NCBI GenBank assembly: GCA_028277745.1 | Contig: JANQFR010000028.1 | Coordinates: 1 to 41,850, forward strand | Direction of reading: 5' to 3' | Length of the DNA: 41,850 nucleotides | Origin: Phycisphaeraceae bacterium | GTDB lineage: Bacteria > Planctomycetota > Phycisphaerae > Phycisphaerales > Phycisphaeraceae | Part shown: positions 1 through 6,556 of the stretch, piece after piece | How the letters are laid out: every line of letters begins with the position of its first letter | Position numbering within the stretch: position 1 is the stretch's first letter | Translations under genes and position numbers: made by a program | Notes under the pieces: model-generated | The model's database searches: none | Told to the model about the DNA's origin: nothing | The model's input: the letters and a program-made list of their open reading frames with translations, nothing else

Positions 1-378
1 TCCGCCGCCACCATCGCCGGCGACGGCCTGATCATCGCCACCCCCTCCGGCTCCACCGCCTACAACCTCTCCGCCGGCGGGCCCATCGTCTCCCCCGGCC
101 TCGACGCCCTGTGCATCTCCGCCCTCGCCCCCCAGTCCATCGCCTTCCGGCCGATCGTCTTCAACGCCTCCTGCGACGTCTGGCTCACCATGCTCCGCGC
201 CAACGAGGGCACCGAGCTCGTCCTCGACGGGCAGGAATCCTGCCGCCTCGAGTGCGGCCAGCAGGTCCTGATCCGCAAACACCCCCGCGTCCTGAAACTC
301 GTCCACAACCCCACCCTCAACTACTGGGCCCTGGTCTCGAAAAAAATGCACTGGGCCGCCCGACCGTCACGCGAATAG
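1..378 (+). CDS. nadK: NAD kinase, C-terminal part (5' end outside window)
   Basis: The frame is open from base 1 and stops at 376-378, giving about 125 residues. It contains GDGLIIATPSGSTAYNLSAG, the conserved glycine/serine-rich block of the NAD kinase C-terminal beta-sandwich domain, followed by GGPIV and a late LVLDGQ segment typical of the family. NAD kinase phosphorylates NAD to NADP with ATP or polyphosphate in the cytosol. The N-terminal GGDG motif domain lies outside the window. The assignment rests on the motif block and is firm; the gene's start and operon context cannot be seen. Confidence 0.93.
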   Translation, partial: SAATIAGDGLIIATPSGSTAYNLSAGGPIVSPGLDALCISALAPQSIAFRPIVFNASCDVWLTMLRANEGTELVLDGQESCRLECGQQVLIRKHPRVLKLVHNPTLNYWALVSKKMHWAARPSRE

Positions 379-395
379 CGTCGCGCGGGTAAAAT

Positions 396-707
396 ATGGA
401 CATGCGATCAAACCGGCCCATCGGCGTCCTGCTGGCGCTCTCCCTCTTCCTGCTGCCGGCCTGCGAAAGCGACCGGCCCCGCAACACGCCGCTGACCGCC
501 GCCGAATTGCAGGAACTTCAGAACCGAACCATGCAGAGACGCGCCCGGTCCCTCTCGCCCCGCGACATCTCCGTGGATACCTCCTCCTACAACTCACGCA
601 CCTACAGCGTCAAGGCCAGGGACCTGCCCCCCGAGCAACGGGCGCGCCTCGAAGCCCTCCGCTCCACCGACCCCGACGGCTCGCCCAAGCCGAACATACC
701 CAATTAA
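396..707 (+). CDS. small predicted lipoprotein, function unknown
   Basis: This is a 103-residue protein with a charged N-terminus (MDMRSNRP), a hydrophobic stretch and a lipobox LLPAC around residue 24, so it is probably lipid-anchored after signal peptidase II cleavage. The mature part is short, polar and rich in Arg, Ser and Pro, with no domain I recognise. The second Met at 402 is an equally possible start, since neither has a strong ribosome binding site. It follows nadK by 17 bases and may be co-transcribed with it. Function is not assigned. Confidence 0.65.
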   Translation: MDMRSNRPIGVLLALSLFLLPACESDRPRNTPLTAAELQELQNRTMQRRARSLSPRDISVDTSSYNSRTYSVKARDLPPEQRARLEALRSTDPDGSPKPNIPN

Positions 708-718
708 TCCTGCGAAGA

Positions 719-769
719 TAGCCGGGCCGCTACGCGGCCCCGGACCAGGCGTGCGTAGCACGCCGGCTA
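719..769. repeat. 51-bp three-arm palindromic repeat, copy 1
   Basis: The unit reads as outer arms tagcc / ggcta enclosing two hairpins: gggccgc-tac-gcggccc and ggcgtgc-gta-gcacgcc, joined by a 7-base linker. A second copy at 19915-19965 has the same length and 47 of 51 identical bases. Two of the four differences compensate each other inside the second hairpin (ggcgggc / gcccgcc). It sits between the lipoprotein gene and the 3' end of aroK, so it may also end transcripts. It looks like a dispersed REP-like element. Confidence 0.75.
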
Positions 770-787
770 ACCGACCTACGCCATCCG

Positions 788-1342
788 TTACCCCTCGGTC
801 GACGACCACGCCCCCGCCGCTCGCACGACCTCCTGCACCGCCTGTTCCACGTCCAGCGAGGTCACATCCACCACCGCGTCCGCGGCGGCGCGATAAGCAG
901 GGCCCCGCTCCGCCAGAACGTGCTCGATCTCCTCAAGACCCCCGCCCAGCGCGGTCAGCGATGGACGCGTGGCCGAGGAGTTCGCGTCCGCGGCGATCCG
1001 CCGGTGCAGAACCGCCGGGTCCGCGGCCAGGTACACGCAGCGGGCCGAACCGGCGTCCTTGGCGCTCATCAGCAGGTCCCGCGCCCGCGGCTGCATGATC
1101 GTGCCCCCGCCGAACGCAATGATCTGCCCCCGGCCACCCAGTAACTCGCGCACCACCTCGCACTCCCGGTCCCGGAAGGCGGGCTCGCCGTGGGTCTTCC
1201 AGATGTCGGCGATGGACATCCCGCCGAAACGCTGCACGGTGAGTTCGTCCACATCCGCGAACGTCATCCCCAGCCGATCGGCGGCGAGCCGGCCGACGGT
1301 GGACTTGCCCGAGCCGCGATAACCCAGCAGGACGAGGTTCAT
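788..1342 (-). CDS. aroK: shikimate kinase
   Basis: Starting at the Met at 1342, the protein is 184 residues and opens MNLVLLGYRGSGKST, a P-loop at residues 7-15. FADVDE around residue 30, the shikimate-binding FRDRE segment and FGGGTI (third glycine motif) follow in the order of the AroK/AroL family. The enzyme phosphorylates shikimate at O3 in the chorismate pathway. An in-frame Met two codons upstream (1348) is the alternative start; longer forms add an Arg-rich stretch that is unlikely to be translated. It is the last gene of a minus-strand set coaD / MBL-fold / aroK. Confidence 0.92.
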   Translation of the reverse strand: MNLVLLGYRGSGKSTVGRLAADRLGMTFADVDELTVQRFGGMSIADIWKTHGEPAFRDRECEVVRELLGGRGQIIAFGGGTIMQPRARDLLMSAKDAGSARCVYLAADPAVLHRRIAADANSSATRPSLTALGGGLEEIEHVLAERGPAYRAAADAVVDVTSLDVEQAVQEVVRAAGAWSSTEG

Positions 1343-1386
1343 GCGCATGATTGTATGAATTGATCCGTCCCTCCGGCGGCGGCCAA

Positions 1387-1410
1387 AGCCCCACATACGT
1401 ATGCGGGGCT
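1387..1410. terminator. hairpin between MBL-fold gene and aroK
   Basis: Arms agccccacatac and gtatgcggggct pair over 12 positions with one A-C mismatch. There is no T-tract, so it may be a weak terminator or processing hairpin within the minus-strand gene set. Confidence 0.4.
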
Positions 1411-1451
1411 CCGGCGCGGTTGACGCCTGCGATTTTCTTGAGATGCGTCTT

Positions 1452-2120
1452 TCAAAAACGCCGTGTGGGGTTGAACGTCAGGTTGTCGTGCCCGGGGATG
1501 ATGACGTCGGCGATCTCGACGGCCTCCATGAGGCTCTCCTGCGCCTGATCGATGTCCCCGGCCCCGCGGAGCACGCGGCCGGCGCGGAGGTGCTCGGCGG
1601 TGGCGACGGCGTCGCCCGCGATCAGGGCGGTGGAGTTGGGCTGGCTCAGCAGCAGCCCGCAGGTCCCCGGGGTAAAGCCCGGCAGGGGGAACAGGTCCAC
1701 GTGGGTCGCCAGCCGGTCGGGGGCGGCCTGGCACCGCTTGAGCAGCGCGATGTCGCGCCGCAGGTGGTCCGCCGCCTCCGGGTCCTCTTCCTCCTGAAGC
1801 CGATGGATCAGCATCGGGCCGATCGACTCGCGCTCCTGCTCGCTGATCAACCAGCGCGCGTGATCAAATGCGGGCAACCCCCAGCGATGGGCGGGGCGGA
1901 ACGTGGTGAGAAAGACATCGGTGACGTCGGAGGGCTCGAGCCCCGCGCGTTCCCCGAGCCGGGCCGCGACGACCTGCGGCGGCAGGCCGGGGTCGACCAG
2001 GATGACCCGGTCGTCGCTGCGCACCAGCGTCGTGGTGGCGTGAGCGGTGCGCGGAGCGGCGGGCTTGTCCCACAACTCATGCACGCTCAGCGCGCCGATG
2101 CTGATGATTCGGTAGTCCAT
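1452..2120 (-). CDS. metallo-beta-lactamase-fold protein with altered metal motif
   Basis: The protein is 222 residues. The fold is suggested by ILVDPG near the start, a strand-loop LTT..AHRWGLPAF at the place of the zinc motif, LPGFTPG, LIAGDAV and a final IIPGHD. The canonical LTHxHxDH reads LTTFRPAH here, so two His and the Asp are replaced while the last His, the later Asp (GDA) and the C-terminal His (GHD) stay. Start at 2120 is supported by GGAG seven bases upstream. It lies 41 bases downstream of coaD. It may be a hydrolase with another metal arrangement or a non-catalytic relative; the substrate is unknown. Confidence 0.75.
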   Translation of the reverse strand: MDYRIISIGALSVHELWDKPAAPRTAHATTTLVRSDDRVILVDPGLPPQVVAARLGERAGLEPSDVTDVFLTTFRPAHRWGLPAFDHARWLISEQERESIGPMLIHRLQEEEDPEAADHLRRDIALLKRCQAAPDRLATHVDLFPLPGFTPGTCGLLLSQPNSTALIAGDAVATAEHLRAGRVLRGAGDIDQAQESLMEAVEIADVIIPGHDNLTFNPTRRF

Positions 2121-2161
2121 GGCGATCTCCGGCCGCCCCCAGCGAGCCGCGGCTCAACGGG

Positions 2162-2716
2162 TCAGTTTTCATCCTTGAGGTGATCGATGGTCCGCCAGGG
2201 GATCCGCCCGCCGTTTTCCCGCTTCTTGCGCTTCATCGCCTCCAGCACGAGCGGAGGCAGCAACCGATGAAGACGGTCGATCTCGCCGCCCGCAGCGATC
2301 TGCTTCATCAGCGTGGAACTGGTGAACGCGTACGTCTCGCCGGTCATGATGAACGTAGTCTCGATGTCGGCGATGGCCCGGTTGGTCAGAGCGAGCTGGA
2401 ACTCGAAGTGCAGGTCGGTGACGTTGCGCAGGCCGCGGAGGATGGCGGTGGCGCCGATGGAGCGGGCGAAGTCGACCGTTAGCCCGTGGAACGTCTGCAC
2501 CTCGACGTGCGGCTCGCAGGTCTCGCGGAGCAGGGCCTCGATCATCTCACAGCGTTCTTCAACCGAGAAGAGCTGCTGCTTGGCGGGGTTGTGGCCGACG
2601 GCGACCACGAGGCGGTCGAAGAGGACCTGGCCGCGTTTGATGACGTCGAGATGGCCGTTGGTGATCGGGTCGAAGGTGCCCGGGAAGAGGCCGATTTTTT
2701 CAGGGGTAGCCGGCAT
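2162..2716 (-). CDS. coaD: phosphopantetheine adenylyltransferase
   Basis: From the Met at 2716 the protein is 184 residues and begins with GLFPGTFDPITNGHLDVI, the nucleotidyltransferase (T/H)xGH signature. RGLRNVTDLHFEFQLALTNR and the late TFIMTG..Y.F.SSTLMKQIA block are those of CoaD. The enzyme makes dephospho-CoA from 4'-phosphopantetheine and ATP in CoA synthesis. The C-terminus runs about 25 residues past the E. coli length and is Lys/Arg-rich. A -10-like TATACT ends six bases before the ATG, so the message may be leaderless. Longer frames upstream lack family similarity. Confidence 0.94.
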   Translation of the reverse strand: MPATPEKIGLFPGTFDPITNGHLDVIKRGQVLFDRLVVAVGHNPAKQQLFSVEERCEMIEALLRETCEPHVEVQTFHGLTVDFARSIGATAILRGLRNVTDLHFEFQLALTNRAIADIETTFIMTGETYAFTSSTLMKQIAAGGEIDRLHRLLPPLVLEAMKRKKRENGGRIPWRTIDHLKDEN

Positions 2717-2722
2717 GGCGGG

Positions 2723-2728
2723 AGTATA
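2723..2728 (-). promoter_or_regulatory. -10-like element of coaD, possible leaderless start
   Basis: On the minus strand TATACT sits six bases before the coaD ATG. This places the predicted transcription start at or next to the start codon, and no Shine-Dalgarno sequence is seen there. No convincing -35 box is visible. Confidence 0.35.
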
Positions 2729-2863
2729 GCACCCGCAGCGGGGCGCCGAGCTTGCCCAGCCGCTACAGACCGAACCGATCGGCGGGCCGTGAGAAAAGTC
2801 GCGACTTCGGTTTGGCGTGGGCGGGAGGTGAATTGGACAGTACGGGTGGCGACGCACGTTGCC

Positions 2864-2957
2864 GACAACTCGCCCTGGATCGGGTCTCGTCGCGGCCGCC
2901 TCCCCGCGCGAGACCTTTCAAGGCCGCCCCGGTTTACGCCGGGGCGGCTTGTTTTTT
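2864..2957 (+). ncRNA. candidate small RNA ending in an intrinsic terminator
   Basis: No gene is seen between coaD and 3080, yet the plus strand carries a strong intrinsic terminator (2923-2957): arms gccgccccgg / ccggggcggc followed by ttgtttttt. Just upstream is a second stem with arms ggtctcg (2883) and cgagacc (ending 2915), and before it a small gttg/caac hairpin. A TTGGACA-like box lies near 2833. This could be an sRNA of about 90 nt. Family unknown; the terminator itself is clear. Confidence 0.4.
2923..2957 (+). terminator. strong intrinsic terminator
   Basis: A 10-bp G+C-rich stem (gccgccccgg with ccggggcggc) closes a 6-base loop and is followed directly by a T-rich tract. It faces the plus strand although no plus-strand gene precedes it. 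Confidence 0.8.
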
Positions 2958-3079
2958 CCCCACGTTCAGCGGCGTGGCCTGCCCCGTGCTTTGGCTGCCC
3001 AAAGCCGCCACCATCACGTTTCTCTGGTTCCAAATACAGACGGTGTTCGGTCGTGATAGAGTGAACATGGAGCTCGCCG

Positions 3080-3313
3080 ATGGCTGCAACCGAAGATACC
3101 CGGCTCCGCTGCCCGGCCTGCGGCTATAACCTGACCGGCCTCAATCAAGCGTCATGCCCCGAGTGCGGCCAGCGTTTCCTGATCACTGCCAGAAAACCGC
3201 CCCGCCCGCCGCTGACCGCGTTGCACTGGACGCTGTTGATCATTTTCATCGCGGTCGGCCTCGTGCTCGTCGGCTTTCCGTTGCTGCTTTGGATCAATGG
3301 CACCGGCCGGTGA
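3080..3313 (+). CDS. zinc-ribbon single-span membrane peptide
   Basis: The 77-residue product has CPACGYNL near residue 11 and CPECGQ near residue 27, a CxxC/CxxC zinc ribbon. One hydrophobic span follows (LLIIFIAVGLVLVGFPLLLW, about residues 53-72). Such short ribbon-plus-helix proteins are common in planctomycetes and have no known role. The ribbon probably faces the cytosol with the C-terminus anchored. A start a few codons further upstream cannot be excluded. Confidence 0.7.
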   Translation: MAATEDTRLRCPACGYNLTGLNQASCPECGQRFLITARKPPRPPLTALHWTLLIIFIAVGLVLVGFPLLLWINGTGR

Positions 3314-3361
3314 GCCTTTGCGTGCTTGGTGGGAACAACCATCGTAAACCGTCCGTTGGCC

Positions 3362-3391
3362 TTGACCGCCCCACCGCCACGCCCGTACAAT
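3362..3391 (+). promoter_or_regulatory. sigma70-like promoter for the RIO kinase unit
   Basis: TTGACC at 3362-3367 and TACAAT at 3386-3391 are separated by 18 bases. Transcription would start near 3398, about 185 bases before the kinase gene, leaving a leader that contains a short ORF and a hairpin. Confidence 0.6.
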
Positions 3392-3443
3392 TACAGCTCA
3401 TCGGAACGGACCAACTTCTTCCCCCGCAGCATAAGGAGCAACG

Positions 3444-3500
3444 ATGACCGTCACTGTGAACATCTCGACCGCTTCGTTGCCCCAGCGCGGGAACGGCTGA
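3444..3500 (+). CDS. 18-residue leader peptide candidate
   Basis: A short ORF coding for MTVTVNISTASLPQRGNG begins seven bases after a perfect AAGGAG. It is followed by a hairpin whose arms gctggggt (3542-3549) and accccagc (3567-3574) end ten bases before the start codon of the kinase gene. Position, ribosome site and hairpin together suggest a regulatory leader or an unlisted micro-protein. It has no recognised relatives. Confidence 0.4.
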   Translation: MTVTVNISTASLPQRGNG

Positions 3501-3584
3501 CCGCTCCGACCGAGCTTTCTCCTACACGCCCATCTCCGCCCGCTGGGGTCTGTACGACCTTCCTTCACCCCAGCAGGCGAATCC

Positions 3585-4400
3585 ATGCTATCCAACCACC
3601 ACCAGGCCCCCACCGACGGGGCCTTCGAACCCACCTACACCGGCGGCAAGCTCGAAAGCGCTTTCCTCCTCGATTCACTCACCGAGTTCCACGATGACCA
3701 ACTCATCGCGGACGTGCTCTACAAAGTCAAAGGCGGCAAGGAGGCGAACGTCTACTGCTGCGCCGCCCACCCCCGCCTCGGCGGCGGGCTGCTCGCGGCC
3801 AAGCTCTACCGCCCCGAACGGTTCCGCGCCATGAAAAACGACGGGCTCTACCGCCTCGGCCGCGAGGAAACCTCCGCCGACGGACAGGCGATCCGCGACA
3901 AGCGTGCCCTGCGCGCCATGCACAAACGCACCCGGGCCGGCCGGGCGATGCGCTCGGCGTCGTGGATCCACTACGAATACCGGGCCCTGTGCGACCTCTA
4001 CGACGCGGGGGGCGACGTCCCCGAGCCCGTGTCGATCAACCAGCGCGCGATCCTCATGGAATACCTCGGCGACCGGAACCGGGCCGCCCCGACCCTCCAC
4101 GAAGTCGCCCTCGACCCCGCCCGGGCCCGGCTCATCTTCGACGACCTGCTCCGCAACGTCGCGCTCATGCTTGATGGCGGCCGCGTCCACGGCGATCTCT
4201 CGCCTTACAACGTGCTCTTCCACGACGACCGGGCCGTGATCATCGACCTGCCCCAATGCGTCGACCCGCACACCCACCCCCACGGCTACGAGCTGCTGCA
4301 GCGCGACATCGAACGCCTGTGCGCCTATTTCGCCCGCCAGGGGGCGCCGCGCGACCCGCACATCATCACCGCCGACCTTTGGAAAAGATGCGTGCGGTGA
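3585..4400 (+). CDS. RIO-family serine protein kinase
   Basis: The protein is 271 residues. KGGKEANVYCC (near residue 49) is the RIO-type nucleotide loop, K73 in LLAAKLYRP is the probable ATP-binding lysine, VHGDLSPYNVLF supplies catalytic D204, and IIDLPQ supplies the metal-binding D221. These match the RIO1-like kinases, which lack the activation loop of eukaryotic kinases; eukaryotic members act in small-subunit ribosome maturation, while bacterial substrates are unknown. The start is the Met just after the accccagc hairpin arm; the ribosome site (AGG) is weak and close to that hairpin. A bidirectional palindrome ends the gene. Confidence 0.88.
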   Translation: MLSNHHQAPTDGAFEPTYTGGKLESAFLLDSLTEFHDDQLIADVLYKVKGGKEANVYCCAAHPRLGGGLLAAKLYRPERFRAMKNDGLYRLGREETSADGQAIRDKRALRAMHKRTRAGRAMRSASWIHYEYRALCDLYDAGGDVPEPVSINQRAILMEYLGDRNRAAPTLHEVALDPARARLIFDDLLRNVALMLDGGRVHGDLSPYNVLFHDDRAVIIDLPQCVDPHTHPHGYELLQRDIERLCAYFARQGAPRDPHIITADLWKRCVR

Positions 4401-4420
4401 TGACCCCGGTTCCCCGCCGG

Positions 4421-4444
4421 AGCCCCGCAAGCGCTTGCGGGGCT
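4421..4444. terminator. bidirectional palindromic terminator
   Basis: A perfect 24-bp palindrome with arm agccccgcaagc lies between the converging kinase gene (stop 4400) and GH16 gene (stop 4449). It can act for both strands. Confidence 0.7.
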
Positions 4445-4448
4445 TCCT

Positions 4449-6380
4449 TCACGGCTGCGCCGCGGCCGCTTCGGCGGCGGCGCCTTGATAGCCGTCGACC
4501 TCGGACGCCAGGTCGGCCCGCTGCCAGACGCGGATGTAGTCGATCACGAACTCATCAGGGAGTTGCGTGTCATCGAGCCGGCTGTTGTCCCAGCCGCCGG
4601 TCATCAGGTAGAAGATCGGGTAGGCCTCCACGTGCGAAACGCGGTCGTTCTCCCAACGCGCGACCTCTTTGCCGTTGCAGTAGTAGATCAGCGAGCCGGG
4701 CGTCCAGAGCAGGCCCGCGGTGATGAACCCGTCCTCATCGTGCTGGATGTAGATGTTCGTGCTGCCGGTGGACTTGTGGCGCTTGCCGTAGCCGTCCCAG
4801 TGCATCGCCACGTTGTAGCGATAAGGGCCCCAGCGGGTCAGGTGCTCCATGATGTCGAACTCCATGCCGCCCTTGCCGGTGTCGGCCCGCACCCACTGCG
4901 GCCCGACCTCCTCGCCGCGGTCGGGCATCATCCAGAACGCCGGCCAGAGCCCCGGCGCGGTGGCCAGCTTCATCCGCGCCTCGAAGTACCCGTACCGCTG
5001 CACCCACTTGCCGTAGGTATCGAGGAAGCCGACCGCGTAATCCGTCATTTTGCGCTGAGGGTTGTCGTTCTCGTAGCCGGTTTTCTTCTCCATGAGCAGA
5101 CGCACCATGCCGTCGCCGAGGATGACGTTGTCCTTGGTGAAGTGGCTGCGTTTGTCCCAGTAGTTCTCGGTGTAGATGTTCCAGCGGTTGAGGTCGATGT
5201 TCTCGCCATCGAACTCGTCCTGGAAGGTCAGGGTCCAGTCGCCTTCGACCGGCGGGCGCTGGCCGAGCCATTCGGGGGTCTGGATCGGGTCGGCGGTCGC
5301 CATGATCGCGTCGATGCGCACCGACGCGTCGCCCTCGTGCTTGACGACGACGACCACGGTGTCGGCCTTGTCGCTGGCGAACTTCGTGCCCGTGCCTTTT
5401 TGACCGGGCGCGTGCAGCTTGGTCACCGTACCGGTCTGGCCGCGCCACGGCTCGGCCGCCTCGAACAGCGCGACGACCTCCCCCGTCTCGCCCGGCGGGA
5501 TCGGGGCGTCGACGAACGCCGTACGCGTCGCGTGACGCTTATCGCTCATCACTCGCACGCCCGGGGTCACCGGCGTGTCGCCCGTGTTGGTCACCTTGAG
5601 CTTGACCTCGCTGGCGTTGCGCAGGTCCCACCGCCCGACCGCCGGTCGGAGGACCACCTCATGCGCCGCCTTGTTCGCCGGCAGCGACACCTGCAGCGCC
5701 TGTCGGCCCGCGTGATCGATCATCTCGGCGGCCGCCCCGTTTTTCGCGGTCACCTGCTTGGCCGCGTCGATCTTCACCGGGCCGCCGAACAGGTAGCCGT
5801 CCATCGGCTTCGTGCGGACCTGGTGCGGCTTGAGGCCCGGCTTCTCGCCGACCGGGCCCGCCGCCTGGATCGAGTCGATGCGAAACGACCGGGCGTGCTT
5901 GGTTTTCGTCGTAAACACCAGCAGCTTGTTGATCTTGCTCGGGTCGAGCTTGAAGCCGGGCTTCTGGCCGTGCTGGTAGCCGAAGATCACCTTGAGCGTG
6001 CGCGACTCGCCGGGCTTGAGGCGAATGCTCTCGGTGTTCCATGGCTTCTTGCGCCAGTCGCCAGGGTTGTCGACTCGCAGGCTCAGGCTGAACGCCTTGT
6101 CGCCCGTGTTGGTCACTTGCGCCTCGATGCGGCCGAAGCGCGACAGGTCCCACACCTGGCCGGCCGGCCGGATGAACAACCCCGGGTAGCTCTCCCCGCC
6201 CGGCCCGATGGTGACGTCCAGCCCCCCGTCGCGGATCGCGTAGGCCACCTGGTCGGACGTCGGCTCGAATTGGGCCTCGCCCGCCTCGGCGAAGTCGATC
6301 AACGGCTGGACGTCGTCGGCCAGGCCGGGGTTCGAAGCAGCGAGAAGCAACAGCACGGCAAGGGGCGTGAGGGTGCGCAT
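4449..6380 (-). CDS. secreted GH16-family glycoside hydrolase with two N-terminal beta domains
   Basis: The protein is 643 residues. It has a signal peptide (LAVLLLLAASNPGLA, cut near residue 21), two related beta-sandwich regions of carbohydrate-binding type (about 28-160 and 195-365, both with KVTNTGD/QVTNTGD segments), then a GH16 domain from about 380 to 625. The catalytic ExDxxE is EFDIME, with nucleophile E507, D509 and acid/base E512; LWPAFWMMP and WDN..LDDTQLP..FVIDYIRVWQ are also typical. GH16 enzymes cleave beta-1,3 or beta-1,4 bonds in polysaccharides such as laminarin, agar, carrageenan or porphyran; the substrate cannot be chosen here. The start is preceded by AAAGGA. Promoter and operator lie 78-120 bases upstream. 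Confidence 0.92.
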   Translation of the reverse strand: MRTLTPLAVLLLLAASNPGLADDVQPLIDFAEAGEAQFEPTSDQVAYAIRDGGLDVTIGPGGESYPGLFIRPAGQVWDLSRFGRIEAQVTNTGDKAFSLSLRVDNPGDWRKKPWNTESIRLKPGESRTLKVIFGYQHGQKPGFKLDPSKINKLLVFTTKTKHARSFRIDSIQAAGPVGEKPGLKPHQVRTKPMDGYLFGGPVKIDAAKQVTAKNGAAAEMIDHAGRQALQVSLPANKAAHEVVLRPAVGRWDLRNASEVKLKVTNTGDTPVTPGVRVMSDKRHATRTAFVDAPIPPGETGEVVALFEAAEPWRGQTGTVTKLHAPGQKGTGTKFASDKADTVVVVVKHEGDASVRIDAIMATADPIQTPEWLGQRPPVEGDWTLTFQDEFDGENIDLNRWNIYTENYWDKRSHFTKDNVILGDGMVRLLMEKKTGYENDNPQRKMTDYAVGFLDTYGKWVQRYGYFEARMKLATAPGLWPAFWMMPDRGEEVGPQWVRADTGKGGMEFDIMEHLTRWGPYRYNVAMHWDGYGKRHKSTGSTNIYIQHDEDGFITAGLLWTPGSLIYYCNGKEVARWENDRVSHVEAYPIFYLMTGGWDNSRLDDTQLPDEFVIDYIRVWQRADLASEVDGYQGAAAEAAAAQP

Positions 6381-6457
6381 GGTTCGGTTCGTTCCTTTGA
6401 TATGGCGCGGCGGGACACCGCCGGCGCAATCAGGTATGAATCAACAGGAATCCTTTA

Positions 6458-6471
6458 ACTAAACGTTTAGT
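6458..6471. promoter_or_regulatory. LacI-type palindromic operator of the GH16 gene
   Basis: actaaacgtttagt is a perfect 14-bp palindrome overlapping the -10 box of the minus-strand GH16 promoter. Its form resembles LacI-family sites, so repression relieved by a sugar ligand is likely. No LacI gene lies in the window. Confidence 0.65.
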
Positions 6472-6497
6472 ATCGCAATTTAAGCGGCTTTTGTCAA
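6469..6497 (-). promoter_or_regulatory. promoter of the GH16 gene
   Basis: Read on the minus strand, TTGACA (6497-6492) and GATACT (6474-6469) are spaced by 17 bases. This is a near-consensus sigma70-type promoter, giving a leader of about 80 bases. Confidence 0.7.
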
Positions 6498-6518
6498 GGG
6501 GTGCGCCGAGACGCCGGA

Positions 6519-6540
6519 GCTCCGCAAACCCTTGCGGGGC
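6519..6540. terminator. hairpin downstream of the UroD-family gene
   Basis: Arms gctccgcaa and ttgcggggc (one G-T pair) close a short loop just after the UroD-family stop codon. It resembles the other gene-end palindromes of this window. Confidence 0.45.
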
Positions 6541-6556
6541 CCCGATTCACGCCGGA

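Noticed and set aside
4485..6458. A 657-codon plus-strand open frame across the GH16 gene
   Set aside because: It is a complement shadow of the G+C-rich GH16 coding sequence; the GH16 motifs and promoter are on the minus strand.
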